Shown here in pieces: positions 31,880 to 44,156 of a stretch of DNA of 64,000 bases (its first letter is position 1; each line of letters begins with the position of its first letter). This DNA is from Anniella stebbinsi. Taxonomy: Eukaryota; Chordata; Lepidosauria; Squamata; Anniellidae. The notes under the pieces are model-generated. The model saw only the letters and a list, made by a program, of their open reading frames with translations. It was not told where the DNA came from and searched no databases. Location of the stretch: positions 178,014,382 through 178,078,381 of the forward strand of contig JARDYH010000003.1 in the NCBI GenBank assembly GCA_029215795.1. Reading direction: 5' to 3'. A program made the translations under genes and the position numbers.

Positions 31880-32725
31880 TTAATTGGGCTGTCTATATGC
31901 AGTGAAAGCCCCGTGGCAGCTGCAAATCTCCGCTGCGTCAATTATATGCCACCACAGGACTTTCTCACGAAGCTGTGCATTGAAAAAGTCAGGGATTTAC
32001 CCCAGTTTTTTCAGTGGGAGTGAGGTCAGTACGGCTTTTTTGCCATCTGATTTTGCTCCAGGGATGATCTATGGGGCGGTCCTGGTGGAAGGCAACTGGC
32101 AATTGGTTGCCTTCCATCAGGATGAGGGCAGGGTGTGTGGCTCCGGTACCTGGATGACCACTGGAAACCCCACACTCTTTGCTGTGGGGTTTTGGGGGAA
32201 GACGGCCCGTGTCTCAGGGCTCATCTTCATGGCATCGAGGCGGCAGCGCATTTGCGCTCCTTCCGCCCACCTACAGCGGAAGGAGCACCACGGTGGGCTT
32301 TCCTGTCACCGCCACCGCGCCCACCCCACAGAGCATGAGCGGCAGCTTTAGGGGCACCTGGGAGCATCCGCCCCCTCCTCCATGGTAAGTTTTAGTATTT
32401 TATTTTATTTTTTATGAGGAGGTCAGCGGAGGCGGTGCAGCGAGCTTATGGCTCATTGGTCCCTTCCCTTCCCAGCCCATGGCGACCAGTCAGTGGTCGC
32501 CATAGACTGTGGCACGCCTCCCAGAAGCTCTGGAGCAAGAGCAGCAGATGCTGTCGTCACTTCGCTCCAAGCTCAAAAAGTAGGGGTAAATGCCCGACTT
32601 TTTTAGAGTGGAGTTTGGGGGCTTTGCCCCAGATAGCTTCAGAGTGGTGGCAGCGTCATGTAAATCACCTGCCGCCACTCTGAAGCCATCACGGGGAAAA
32701 GTGCCCATCTAGAGGCACCCTCAGC
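31880..32725. mobile_element. GC-rich foldback/MITE-like composite
   Basis: The left end region is GGGCTGTCTATATGCAG and the right end region is GCCCATCTAGAGGCACCC. Local hairpins such as CTTCAGAGTGGTGGCAG with CTGCCGCCACTCTGAAG lie at about 32637-32683. The AAAAAGTAGGGGTAAATGCC block and the GGCGGTGCAGCGAGC block are complements or relatives of those in 5338-5945. Proline- and tryptophan-rich ORFs here are by-products of GC-rich repeat DNA. Ends are approximate. Confidence 0.5.
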
Positions 32726-33509
32726 TTCTCTTCCTAAAGTGGGCCCCTGGAAGATAAGCTGCCTCCTGCCTAAAATTAGCTATGGCTCAAGCACTACTAT
32801 CTTTGCTAACCATGGGAGCACTATGATATAAAACAGTGGGATAAGTTGGCATGGGAAGTAGCCATGGCATCCCTTACTTTGACATGGTCTCCTCCATTAT
32901 AATATTCCCAGGGCCACATGGAATGGAGCACAGAACAGCAGCAACTATGCTGCTTCCTTATGGCAAGAACTGGCCTTATTGTGGCTTCCGTTCAATAGCC
33001 TTTACATTCTCTCTATTCTGGGCTGCTCTCTCTGGTAAAATGTATGAACGTTTGGTTTTTAAGAATGGTGCCCAGTCATCTCACACATCTATGAAGCGTA
33101 GCGTACACCTGTCTCCTAGCATGCCCCTCAGGTCAGCTTGTGCACCAGAAGGATCACATAATTAACAGAAGTCTCACTCGTAGCTATGTTTTATCCCCCC
33201 CAAAATGGCTGAGCAACTCACTACTTGTGCACACATTGGTTGGAAGCACTTTTATTGTTGGATCAATAAATTTTACCCAGAATTGTTGAAATGGTACATC
33301 ACGTCACACTGATGCAAGTAAATTACTTGCAAGTAAATTACTTGTAAATTGCCCTTAGCTACTGCTTAGCATGCAACACAGTTCTTTCTTTTTAACTCAC
33401 ATTTCAGTTTATTGTTATCAGACATTATTCATAATCATTAACTTCAGCAACAAGTACATCATTCAGCTTTACAAAGTACAATTCCAAAGTACAACAGATA
33501 GTCTTAAGA

Positions 33510-33670
33510 TCACATTGCGCTAAGACTGGAGGTCTATATGATACAGATCTACTCTTGAAGCTAAGCAAGTCTGGTTTGGCACCGAGTCTTCATGGGTGAC
33601 TGCCTAGAAACCTTGAACAATTTGCTATGAGCTCTTTGTAAGTTTAATATAAGTAAATATTAATAAAATT
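33510..33670 (+). mobile_element. 5S rRNA-derived SINE, degraded
   Basis: GAAGCTAAGCAAGTCTGG and ATGGGTGACTGCCTAGAAACC resemble the 3' half of 5S rRNA (GGAAGCTAAGCAGGGTC and ATGGGAGACCGCCTGGGAA), including the box A part of the internal Pol III promoter. It is followed by an A/T-rich tail with AATAAAATTAAAAA. It is too diverged to be a functional 5S gene. Confidence 0.65.
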
Positions 33671-33829
33671 AAAAACAAGCTCATTTCTTTTTTAAAGTAT
33701 GCATTAATAGTATCAATAATACCATATCTAAGCTTCCACAAGATAATACCAATAACCTATACATATGTACTATAGCATTTTACAATAAACACTTTTATTC
33801 TTCTGATATTTTCTATATGTTCTACCAAG

Positions 33830-33917
33830 GCCAAGAGGATACTATATAGGATATCTACTCGATGGCCTTATAGGCCCCTTCCAACTCTACTATTCTATGA
33901 TTCTATATTCTATGATT
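33830..33917 (+). mobile_element. CR1 LINE 3' end
   Basis: Reads GATGGCCTTATAGGCCCCTT, CCAACTCTACTATTCTATGA and then repeats of the ATTCTATG octamer, the diagnostic CR1 3' terminus. Upstream coding sequence is not recognisable. Confidence 0.85.
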
Positions 33918-33919
33918 GC

Positions 33920-34570
33920 TAAAATAGAGTTACCAGGGAATCAGATAAAATGGGAAAGGGATTTTTCTAGGAGCATGCTACTAGAAATATGGACTTGGGC
34001 ATAGACATATTACTTACAAGTGAACAATTTGTATGAATTTTAAAGAAACGTTTTAGAAGTTTATTTGTAGATGATATTTGACCTCCTTTGGATTGGATAG
34101 AATTTATCCTGTTACAGAGCATAAATGTTGCAGGTGTGGTTTGGGAAGAGCAGGCAAATATGACATCTTTTGGATTTGCCCCTAAATTAAAAGTCCCTGG
34201 ATAACAATTTTAAAAGAAATCAGAGACAACACAGGATATTAGAGCCATTTTATTTTGTTGTGTTAAGGGAAATATCTCATAAAGAGGATATCAAATTAAT
34301 GGTGCATGTAAATAGCTGCTTGTGCCTATCTCTTATAGCTGAAAGACCACCCCAACGATTAATGAATTGAATAAAAGGATGTGAAATATGGCTTGTAATA
34401 TAAACTTTATATGATCAAGCAGACAAATTTGGTAAGACTTATGAAAGGGAGAAAATAGAATAATTTTATAGGAAAATGGAGTCATTTATAGGATTCTGGA
34501 CTAATAAAGTTTAGGATGTTATAGATCGTTAGGAACCACATAATTTAATAAGAGTAAGGGCTAAACTTCA
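33920..34570 (+). mobile_element. L1 ORF2 C-terminal remnant, heavily decayed
   Basis: Broken plus-strand frames give IKWEKDFSRSMLLEIW-like sequence, then CCRCGLGRAGKYDIFWICP-like sequence. The latter is recognisable as the C-terminal cysteine region of L1 ORF2 (compare CWRGCQEVGTYYHMWWSC in 55697-58330). There are many stops and frameshifts. Confidence 0.6.
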
Positions 34571-34594
34571 TGTTATGTTGAATAGCCAGTTGCT

Positions 34595-34745
34595 GGGAAA
34601 TATGGGCAGGAAGGTGCTGTTGCACTCATGCCTGCTTGTGGATTTCCCATGGGCAGCTGTTTGAGCAGTAGGTGAACAGAGTAATGGAGTAGATGGACCC
34701 TTGGACTGATCTAGCATGGCTCTTCTTATGTTCTTATGAACATAT
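34595..34745 (-). repeat. GAACATAAGAAG dispersed repeat
   Basis: On the minus strand it reads GAACATAAGAAGAGCCATGC, then TCCAAGGGTCCATCTACTCC, CACAAGCAGGCATGAGTGCA and ACAGCACC. It aligns along its length with 40064-40240. It has no tRNA promoter; class unassigned. Confidence 0.7.
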
Positions 34746-34754
34746 AGTGTGCAG

Positions 34755-34757
34755 TTT

Positions 34758-34796
<39 letters not shown>
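34755..34796. repeat. (TTTC)n microsatellite
   Basis: About ten TTTC units. It explains the Lys-Glu-Arg and Ser-Phe repeat ORFs here. Confidence 0.95.
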
Positions 34797-36989
34797 ACCT
34801 CCAAACAAGCTAATGGGGCCCCAATCTAGGACCCTTTCCACCCTGCTGCACCCCTCCTCTAAATTCATCCCTCCCCTTCACAGTATCTAAAACCAAAATA
34901 AAACTCCTTTGGTGACAATAGAGTCTCCCCCCCCCACCCACTTTTTAGCCTCTGAGTGCTGGAAGGCTATTTGGGGTGGGGGGAGTGCCTTGGTGGAAAG
35001 GTTTTAACTTCCTCTACATCAGGGTCCCACATGCTTATTTGGAGGTAAAAAAGAAAGTGAGGATCAGTTGCACACATATTTAATGTAGTGTGTAATTTAT
35101 CCATGTGTGAAATCATCAGAGTAAATGCTTCAATTACTTCTTGGTGCAATAACAAAAGAGGTGAAGGATAAACAGAACCATCCAGGAGCCAATGGCATGA
35201 AATCCCTACCTATTCGCACACATGTGAGATTCTCACAGACTTGTGGCAGGGCCAAACACTTTACAAAGTGGGGCTTTATTGTCAATAGAAAACCTGGTAT
35301 GAATGAACCCTAAAAACAACTGAGTGCTGATTCTCCACCAGCAGAAATTCTCCCCAGTTGGGTCTAGGACTCTAAATGACTGAGCATGTTCAAAGCAGGA
35401 AGGCAGAACAGCTGCTTTCAATTTTTTTTTTTGAAAGGGAAGGTTCTGTGTTATGGAGAGAAGAGCTTTCCACTCTACGTATCTACTTTTATGGTAACAG
35501 AACTAACTCGTTAGATACTTTCTCTTTGGTTCTTTCAAACAAATTCACAAGCCAAGCACGTTTCCTTCCTACAGGCACTTAAAAAAATTCCTCTCATCTC
35601 TTTTTGTTCTTGAAAAGGGCTTTAAACTTTGGCCCTGTTGCACATTGCATCATGGTACAGTAAGAGATGTAATGCTTAATTTATTGTGGGATCTGCATGA
35701 GCAGTTCTCATTTAATCTCTCAAATCAGGCTTCTTCTATTCACATCGTCTAGTACCTCATGGCAAAACAGAAGACAAGCACCTCTGTGGTGATCCTGATG
35801 CTATCAATGATTAAGTAATAGATCAAATTTAAAATTAATATAACAAAGCAGCACGAAAATGCCAGCCTGAATTCATGACAACACAGTGTTCAAAGTGAGG
35901 AAGTTGTGCCTTCAGGGCATACTTCAAACCTCCTTTGTTAAAAAAAATGTACTAATTATATCCAAATTTGGATGGAAGAAAGCCCATTCTATGAACAGTA
36001 TTAAAGAGAACAATCTAAAATTACACACGCACAGTTTTCAATTTCAGAGTATAGGAAACAGAGAACATTAAAACATTGTGGCCAAGTATTAGATCATTCT
36101 ATGTAGGGCAAGACACATGAACTCTTACCAACAAAGCTAAAATTAAAATTCTATGGTTCACTGGGACAGAATCTTGATTCAGAAATCAAGATAAGCTTGC
36201 TGTCAATTTTTGATAAGGCAAACAATATGATTTGGATATTTTCCAGTCCATGTTCCAACTATTACAACTTTTAGGCAGGACTCAATTGCCACCAAACTTC
36301 TTATTCAGGCTTCAATAGGTTGATGGATGTGCCTTTGTGCCTGGTTCTTTTGTCTGTCACTGTAAACTCAACATCCACTACTCAGTTTATTCACCTCTCA
36401 TGGCTCTTCAGGGTATTGCTGCTGCAATCTCTTTGCACATAAGGCCACTTGATGGATATTGGGAGTAATCAGTTCCACAATCTATGAAGAAGCCCTCGGA
36501 ATGGGCTCTTCATAGGGTACAAGTAGCCAAGACACCCCCACACCCCAAAACGGATGTATTGTTCATTCTCTTCCTCAAAATGCTTCTGCTATTCTGTTCC
36601 TAAGCCTTCTGCTTTTGCCCTGGTTTCCAAAGGGGATTTTCTTGTGAAACATCATTTTTGTTCTTCATCCCATAACACAACATCTGGTCTAAATTAGCCA
36701 GCTAATTCCATTTGCATATGATTTATCAGCATGCTTATCTTTAATACTAGGATATGAAAAAATGCCTTACCACATTGTGTTTGAACTGCCATGGCCTGGA
36801 ATAAAACTTGCAGATACAACGCATGTGGAGGGACCATTCACTGTTGAAGTACAATGGTCATAGTGCAGATTGTTGTGAATCCACAGTCTATATTGGGCAT
36901 CACAGTGTACATCATTTATAAGCATTTGACTGAGTAGGTGTGGTGCACAAAATGCCTTTCAGTGCACTGTGTGAGGCTGATGTTCCCAA

Positions 36990-37100
36990 GCTGGTGTTCC
37001 CTTAGGTGGTTTAGACTACAACCCCCAGGATACCTGTCTATTGGTCATGCTGGCTGAGGCTGCTGGGAGTTGATGTCCAAAACATCTGCAGAGTGCCAGA
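36990..37100. repeat. Foldback dispersed repeat
   Basis: TTTAGACTACAACCCCCAGG, then TTGGTCATGCTGGCTGAGGC, then GGGAGTTGATGTCCAAAACA: the same palindromic element as 470-580. Confidence 0.65.
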
Positions 37101-37767
37101 TTGGGGAAGGGGACTGTTAAGTCTTGTTGGGACTGGTTACTGGCTAGCTACTTATTATGAGGTAGCCATAACACCTTGCCATCATCCAATTTCGTCTTGA
37201 CATCAGCAAATGGTGCCATGGGAGCAACGGTGCCTACCCCTGGGCTAGAGAAACTATCAGTGTGGCAATAATTTTAGAAATCTCACCCTTCAATAGCCGC
37301 TGTTTAGCTGTCCCTTAGTAGTCCAAACAGAGGTAACTTCTAGCTTTTGCATTGTGGAATTTTGAGGCAAAGGGTAGCTTTTCTAGAACTGTAATTATGC
37401 GATTTCTTACTCCTCTTGCCCATGTTCCCCTGTTTTTTTATGTGTATGGGTAAAACAATACTGATACGCTTAGAATGTGGAAAAGAACGCTAAGCAACCA
37501 TAACCTGTGGAAAGAAAATGACACCAGTAGATATTTTACATCCTGTCTCAAAGGAAAGGGGATTTCTTGTGTTTTATTAAGAACTGGATGCATTCTTCAT
37601 TCACTCATTCAGCCAATTCCTGTCTGTAGCCTGTTTTGGGCACCAAAATGAAAACAAAACATTGTCAAGAGCAAAAGAAACGTGTAATGCTGAAAGTTGT
37701 GGAATACAAATGACCTCAAGCCATGCCCATACCAATCAGTCCAACTAGGCAGAAAGGGGAGCTGAGG

Positions 37768-38220
37768 GCTGCCTATACGCAGTGGTGCTAGGTTATTTAT
37801 ATGACATAGCAGTAATTGTGGAACCATCCCAGGGCTTTCCCTGACTTTCTTCTGTGAAGCAACGTGACTATGCGACCTGTTGTCTGTTGCCTTGCTCCAG
37901 AATGACAGCGGAGGCGTGTCCCTGCCAATGGCGACCCCTGATTGGTTGCTATCAGCCGGACAGGGAGGAGGGGGCAGGCCAGCAAGCCAAATGGCTGCTG
38001 GAATGCCTCCGCACCTCTCTGGTGTGGGGAGGAGAAAAGCCACACGAGGTAAAGGGGGAACCAGGGAGGCCCGCTCCGAGGTACGGCAGGGTTCCTGCGG
38101 TGCTGTGGCAGAGCGGCTCCTCCCTCCCCTCCCATGGTTACAAACCCCGTGCTTGCTCCTTGATGTGGGGAAAGCACGAGGAGCACAAGCGTAGGGTCGC
38201 AATTCATGCTTATATGGTAT
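37768..38220. mobile_element. GC-rich MITE-like block
   Basis: It starts near GGCTGCCTATACGCAGTG, followed by TTATTTATATGACATAGCAG and CAATGGCGACCCCTGATTGG. These resemble motifs in 31880-32725 (GTCTATATGCAGTG and CCATGGCGACCAGTCAGTGG). The right end is unclear. The overlapping ORFs on both strands are unsupported. Confidence 0.4.
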
Positions 38221-38389
38221 TCTTCTGAAATTATGCTCTTAGTACTTCTACAAGACCTTCATCCCCTTTAAATAACAGCTTGCTTATTTCCGCAGATTTT
38301 ATGAGATCTTATTAAAAGATTATCTGTCCCTGCTACTTGACACATCTATTGCACTTAGTTTAATGTATTCATTTGTTTGGCTTGGAAAG

Positions 38390-39257
38390 TAGGGAAGTGC
38401 ACGGCCAAAATTATTGTATTGTATCGTTATCAGAAATTCCGATATAAAAAAATTTCGGATCTGATCATATCGGGGGGTACCTGGATTTGATTTGATCCGA
38501 TATCCAATAAATATTGGACGTTCCGATACGATTATGGTGTTTTTCCCATAGGTTTGCATTGGGGGAAATAATTTTTTTCCCCAATGCAAGTCTATGGGGA
38601 AAAACACTGGGCCGGCATTCCCTCCCCCCCCCACTCACGCTCCCTCGCCCCACTCGCGCTCCTTACCCACTGTCACCTCCGTCGCCGCAGCCTTCACCCC
38701 GTGCTACTGCTAAACAGGCTTTCTGGCCTGTTCGCCAGTACAGAGCCCCACTTGGTGCTTCTCTGTACTGAAGAACAGGCTGGAAAGCCTGTTTAGCAGT
38801 AGTATGGGGCGGTGGCGGCAGGGAAGGCTGCAGGTAAGGAGCACGAGTGGGGGAGGGGAGGGAGGGGTCCCCACTTACCTGCGGCCTTCCCCGCTGCTGT
38901 CTGCTGCCATCCGCTGCTTCCGGTCTACTGAGAACTAGGCTTTGCGGCCTAGTTCTCAGTAGAGCGATGATCCTCCGGGTGACGTCATCACCCAATGTGT
39001 CGTCGCTCTACTGAGAACAAAGCCGCAAAGCCTAGTTCTCAGCAGTCTGGAAGCAGCGGAGGGCAGTGGACGGCAGCGGGGAAGGCCGCAGGTAAGGAGT
39101 GCGAGTGGGGGGGGAGGGCCGGCCCTAAACTGGCGGTCTGATAATCCTATATGTCCAATAGTTATCGGACATATGGATTTCAGATCTGATCAGATATGGC
39201 CTTCTTAGAAAAGTATCGTTATCGTTAATTGGATACACGATACGATACACATCCCTA
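38390..39257. mobile_element. hAT element, 868 bp, perfect 8-bp duplication TTGGAAAG
   Basis: It starts TAGGGAAGTGCACGG and ends ATACACATCCCTA. TTGGAAAG lies at 38382-38389 and 38258+1000, i.e. 39258-39265. The interior contains several hairpins: around CCCATAGGTTTGCATTGGGG and complement (about 38547-38602), around GCTAAACAGGC and GCCTGTTTAGC (38707-38798), and around CTACTGAGAACTAGGC and complement (38925-39050). No transposase is present, so it is non-autonomous. Confidence 0.88.
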
Positions 39258-39774
39258 TTGGAAAGGCCATGCTCGCAGTGAAATGTGCAATGAAACTGCT
39301 TAGGACTGCTAAAGAAAGAGAGAGAAAACCTCTTGTAAGGAAATAGACACCAAAGATTAACCCATAAAGCAATGACTTGTTACAAAAATATCCATGGCAG
39401 TGATGTAGCTTGTGTGCTGTTATGGTCCATTAGCTATAGGAAGGCCTCATCGCTCTGTGTGGTGAAGCATTAATTCAGTCTTCACTTTCTCACAGTTTTG
39501 TTTCAGGCAAATCACTTTTGTTATTCATAGGTTACCTTTCAGCCCTGTCTAAACTGAAGGTTTTCCTTGTTGACAAAAGGGCCTTGACTGTCATTTAATT
39601 TTCATACCTCATTTCCCCGACACAATGATTGTTTTCAATTGTCCCATCATCTAAGAAGTTCAGGTTTTTTTAAAAAACCTTTTTATAATTAACAGGCTAG
39701 TCTATTTTTTCTAGAGAGTCTCCCCTCTCCACCAAGTAGATTGCATTGGATCCCGTTCTGAAAACACAACTGTA

Positions 39775-39875
39775 CATAAGGGTGCACCCCTATAGGCACT
39801 TAATTGGGACTGGGAGTAAGTCCCTTGAACCCAATGGGGCTGATGTTTGAGCAGACATCTATAGGACTGTCTGCC
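39775..39875. repeat. Dispersed palindromic repeat (GGGAGTAAGTCCC type)
   Basis: GGGAGTAAGTCCCTTGAACC then CAATGGGGCTGATGTTTGAG; relative of 15745-15845. Confidence 0.55.
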
Positions 39876-40063
39876 AGCCAGTATTTTGTGTAAAAAGCCA
39901 TTCCTACAATATCTAGATCATGCTGATCCAGAAATGAATAATAGTCTCACTAAAGTATCACAACAGATGGACCATCTTTCTGCTAGATCTGAACTAGCCA
40001 GGTGTCACTGCAAAGTAGCTTGTCTGCTTGTCTGCTTCACCATCTTCAACTTGTTTCCAAGGA

Positions 40064-40240
40064 AAATGAGAACATAGAACGTAAGAAGAGCCATGCTGGA
40101 TCAGATCAAGAGTCCATCTATTCCAGCACTCTGTTCCCAAAGTGGCCAGCCAGCTGTCGACTAGGAACCCACAAGCAGGACACGAGTGCAACAGCACCCT
40201 GCGACCCATGTTCACCAGCAGCTGGTGTATACTGGACCCT
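40064..40240 (+). repeat. GAACATAAGAAG dispersed repeat
   Basis: Reads GAACGTAAGAAGAGCCATGC, GGATCAGATCAAGAGTCCAT and CAACAGCACCCTGCGACCCA. It is the plus-strand counterpart of 34595-34745, and the two are clearly homologous over about 150 bp. Confidence 0.7.
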
Positions 40241-41662
40241 TGCCCTGTTCACACAACCAGTGAGGGTACACTGAATGCAATGAGGGGGCAGTAGGACTGC
40301 TGCAGTATGGCCCATCCGCAACTTCCATGCCTTAGCTCTTCAGCACAGAGTCTACATGCATATACAAACCATATACATAAAGCTATGTTTGCGCAATCTT
40401 GAGCATTACACAAGCAGGGTTCCATCTGAGCATACAGCATACAGAGCTGATGAACATGTGAAGAACAGGGCCAAGGCCTGCTACCATAATCCTATTCCCT
40501 CAGCCAACCTGTTCAATGACTCTGCTTGTATTGGACATGTGACCAGAGCTTCTGTAAAAAAACACTTCCTGAAACGTCTTCCTGTTCGGGAATGTAGGGA
40601 GTGCAACGCTGTATATGGGTTGCCTTTATTCAAATTTATTAAGCACGGACTGATGATTTCTGTCTGTATCCTGAGTAAAAATCTATATTTTCACCATTCA
40701 TGGTGCCACAGCAGTTGAATACAGCTGAATAAGAGTTGAGGAAAAAGCAGAGAGTGGGAAGAGTGTGTTTTTAAAGTAGAATATCTAATCTATTCCTGTG
40801 CTCAAATCTAGTTTTCTTCTCTTGCAGATGCTTCCACATGGTTTTCCCTTTCCCAATCCAAATGCAAAAGAAAATACCATTCAGCAGCAGAGTCTGATGT
40901 AGAGATGGGGTTGATTCCAGTATAAACATTTCACAGTTAGGCGTTCTCTATAAAAGTGCACACTCATATTTTCCATATACAGTGGGATAGACAAAGCCTT
41001 AGCTTAAAAGGCATTCTTTCCCACAAAGGAAATAAAAACACACATTGTTGCTCTCTGCAAGTTTTCTAGAAAATAAATCACTTCTGTCTAAGCACTTATT
41101 TAATTCTTGAGCTTGTAATCATAAAACTCTAATACATAGCAATCCCCTCTTTTCTCCCACAAGGTTAAAACTGCAGATATTTCTTACTAATATTTCTAAT
41201 ATTTCTAATATTTCTTATTTTTAGATAGTATTTCTTTGTTATTTATATGCATTTATTTTCCTTAAAAAAGATTATAAGTTGTCAATATTTCTCCTTTTTC
41301 TATGTTGTTTTTGATGCTGTTCAAATGAAATATTCACTGCAGGTAACTTTTCCTCACATCATTTCACAGGGCAATACTAGATAGAAAATTACAGTTGGGC
41401 AGTTTGTATTTAATTAAACACACACTTCCTTAGATATTCAGAAGCTCTGATGTGAAATAAAAGCAATATTTTTAAAGCCAGATAGATACCTACAGGAAAT
41501 AGCATATTTAATATAATTACAGACCTGTAACAGACACTCATCTGGTTTCAAATCAATTGGTAGAATGTAGTTAATTTGGTATTCCTCCCCCTTAAAGGAG
41601 AAGGAAACCCTAAGAAGGGGTGAAATATTACCAAAACAGCAGCAGCAGATTGGGGACATATT

Positions 41663-42599
41663 GACTGGGTTCGTATGACATGATGCTTCTCCCCCCCCCC
41701 CACTCCCACTCCCACTCCCACTCCATGGTGATTTGCTTTCTCCAAACAACCCATTCTGAGAACCCATAGGCTGATTTCGCACGACACATTAGGCAACGGA
41801 GTGGGGGGGGGGAAGCAACAGTCAGTTGTGTTGCTTATCGTGTCATGTGGAGGGTTACACACAACGCACACACAACTGATGGTATGCTATCCCGCCCAAA
41901 TAAGCAACGGAGAGAAACAACGGGCTTGTACATTGTTTAGCCCGAAGCCCGTTGTTTAAAGTGTTGTTGGAAACCAACCCCACTCTATCTGTGGACTATT
42001 CCATTTGGCATAGTGTTCTGCCCCCCCCCCCCCGGCTGCTCTGATACAGCCGGCAGAATGTGCAGTGCATGGTGGGATACGGCTGGAGGACTGAGGGAGG
42101 GGGGAAGGAGGAGACGCTGCAGCCAAGATGGACGCCGGAACTTTCAGCCACGCAACGAACAGCAGAGAAACGTGTCGTGTATGGAGCACCGCCTACCTAA
42201 TGCACAGTCAGTATGCTATTTCCCCCTCCATTGACTAATGTGTCGTGCGAAACCAGCCATAGTCTGCACTGGAGATTGTTCATACCTAGCGTGTTGTCTG
42301 TCGCACCTGGATGGGTTTCGGAGATTGCCTACATAGTTGCTTGGCAAATGTGGTCAAAACTCTGCCACCACTCTGTTCTTCTCAAGCAATCTCTACTCCC
42401 CACAAAGGAAGCTGGGATACCTGCCCAGATGGGCAGGAGACCTACAGGAGGAGGAGGAGGAGGAGGAGGGGCAAGGTGTGTGAATAAAATAAACTACTTT
42501 GTGTGGCTTGTTTGCCTGATCATCCGATGGGAGCAAAGTAGGTTGTTTGCATAGCGTAGTTTGCCACCCACCATAGGCTAACATGACATGAACCCAGCC
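41663..42599. mobile_element. Outer MITE with GRCTGGGTTC termini, carrying a nested relative
   Basis: The left end is GACTGGGTTCGTATGACATG and the complement of the right end is GGCTGGGTTCATGTCATG. A poly-C run follows the left end, and (GGA)n near 42448-42470 lies before the right end. Inside it sits the related element 41769-42258. A matching 3-bp duplication is not clear (ATT against AAT). Confidence 0.6.
41769..42258. mobile_element. MITE with GGCTGRTTTCGCACGACAC termini, ATA duplication
   Basis: 490 bp. The terminal 31 bases match in inverted orientation at about 28 positions, and ATA flanks both ends. It belongs to the same superfamily as 28870-29096. It includes poly-G and poly-C runs and internal copies of the AACAACGGGCTT and AAGCCCGTTGTT motif, which form a hairpin at about 41915-41960. 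Confidence 0.78.
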
Positions 42600-44156
42600 A
42601 ATGGCTGTGAACAGGTGCGAAAAAGAATTCTCAGTGGTAGGTAGTTTTGGGAAAGATATTTGGAGTCCTCCAAAAGCACTATTTTTACCCTCCAAAACAA
42701 ACCAGATGAGTATTTATTTAGCACACAACTATTTTCGACAGTGGAAGCAATGAGTGTAAATTCCCATGCATTGTGGCCAGTTGCAGGGAAGGAGAAACAG
42801 GAGATAACCATTTTTCAGTCTGTATAGGGTTAGATAGCCTTACAGATTAATGCTTCTAATTCTAAAGGTTTTAATTATGAATCAGTTTATAATGCTGATA
42901 TTGTAACTCTTCCAATGAAAGAACCCAGTCATGTGGCAAATTCTTAGGATGACTTTGGGGTGTTTGTTACAGTAAAGCAATTACTTCCGCTGCCTCCAGA
43001 CTATCAGTCTTTTTACAGTGCCTTTCCTAAAATGTGATTATAACACATGACAAAGATGGTTAGGTCATACTGTTTGGCTTGCTGATTTCTTTTTCTTCCC
43101 AATTTCCCATGATTTAAGAAGTTTAGTGCAGGCAGCTTGTACTCTGACAGCTGATTTCCATTAAATGTGAATTGTGAGTTGCAGTTTCAAATATCTGTAT
43201 ATAACTTCCTCGCCACACAAGTCCATTTCTCAGAATGAAGAAAAATACTGCCAACAATTAATGGGATTTTCATTCTGCACGTAATTCATAAACTTGAATT
43301 ATGTGCCATGTTTTGGATGTGTCCATTAAGACAAGTAAGTAACATAGTACCTGCAGGCTAGAAGACACCAGGGACTTATTTTCTATATCATAAGAAGTTA
43401 CTAGAGTCTAAGGGCCAGACTAGATATTATGAGGGAAATACAGAGTTCCTAATTGCATTTTGCTTGTAACTGTAATGAGGGAGAGGGTTGTTTGCTGGGG
43501 GTAATTGACAAGTGGAAAAGGAGTGCTTAATCCTTCTCCCATCTGCTAAGTCTGCCCTGCAAATGCTCCCTTACCCAAGTAAGTAAAAAAAGGACCTTCT
43601 TTAACTAGGCTCTAAAATCTGCAATGAGCCTAGCTCCAGTGGGGTGGGAGCAGGGGTCAACATGACCTCACAGAGGTGGTATTTGCAGAGAGCATCACTT
43701 GGCAAGTGCAGGAAATGTCTTCCGTCTCTGATAAATGTCCTTCATCCCTGTATTCTCCATGAAGTCGGAAAAATGGGATGGGAAGGACCATTTGTTTGCT
43801 GAAATAATTTGACCCTCAGTAACTGGGCTTCCGTTAAAAGTAGGCATTGGGCGTGGGTTTATGAATTTTTAAATGACAAGTACCTACCTTCCCTCTGCAA
43901 TCCATGCACTCCAAGCTAGTGTGGCAGTGAACAGCACCCCGCTTTCTCTTTGGAGCTCCTCTGAACCATTGTCAAGGGAAGAGAGGCTGAATGTTGGGGG
44001 AGCAAACATTAGTCTCCTCCCAAATTGCACCCCTCGGAACATCTACTGCCAAGAGGGCCTCATTCCTACCATCACTGAGATTGCCCTGCTTCTGTGGTGA
44101 ACTACACCCTCTCCACTGCATGGAGAGGCAAGGCAGGGAGTTTGGATCTAAGACTA

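Noticed and set aside
31884..32683. Trp/His/Pro-rich ORFs
   Set aside because: They fall in a foldback repeat block; several frames are open at once, as expected for GC-rich non-coding DNA.
33535..33615. Functional 5S rRNA gene
   Set aside because: Only the 3' half is recognisable, with many substitutions and an A/T-rich tail; better called a SINE.
37609..38228. Long ORFs on both strands (up to 197 codons)
   Set aside because: They overlap each other and GC-rich repeat DNA related to 31880-32725. There is no recognisable domain or splice context.
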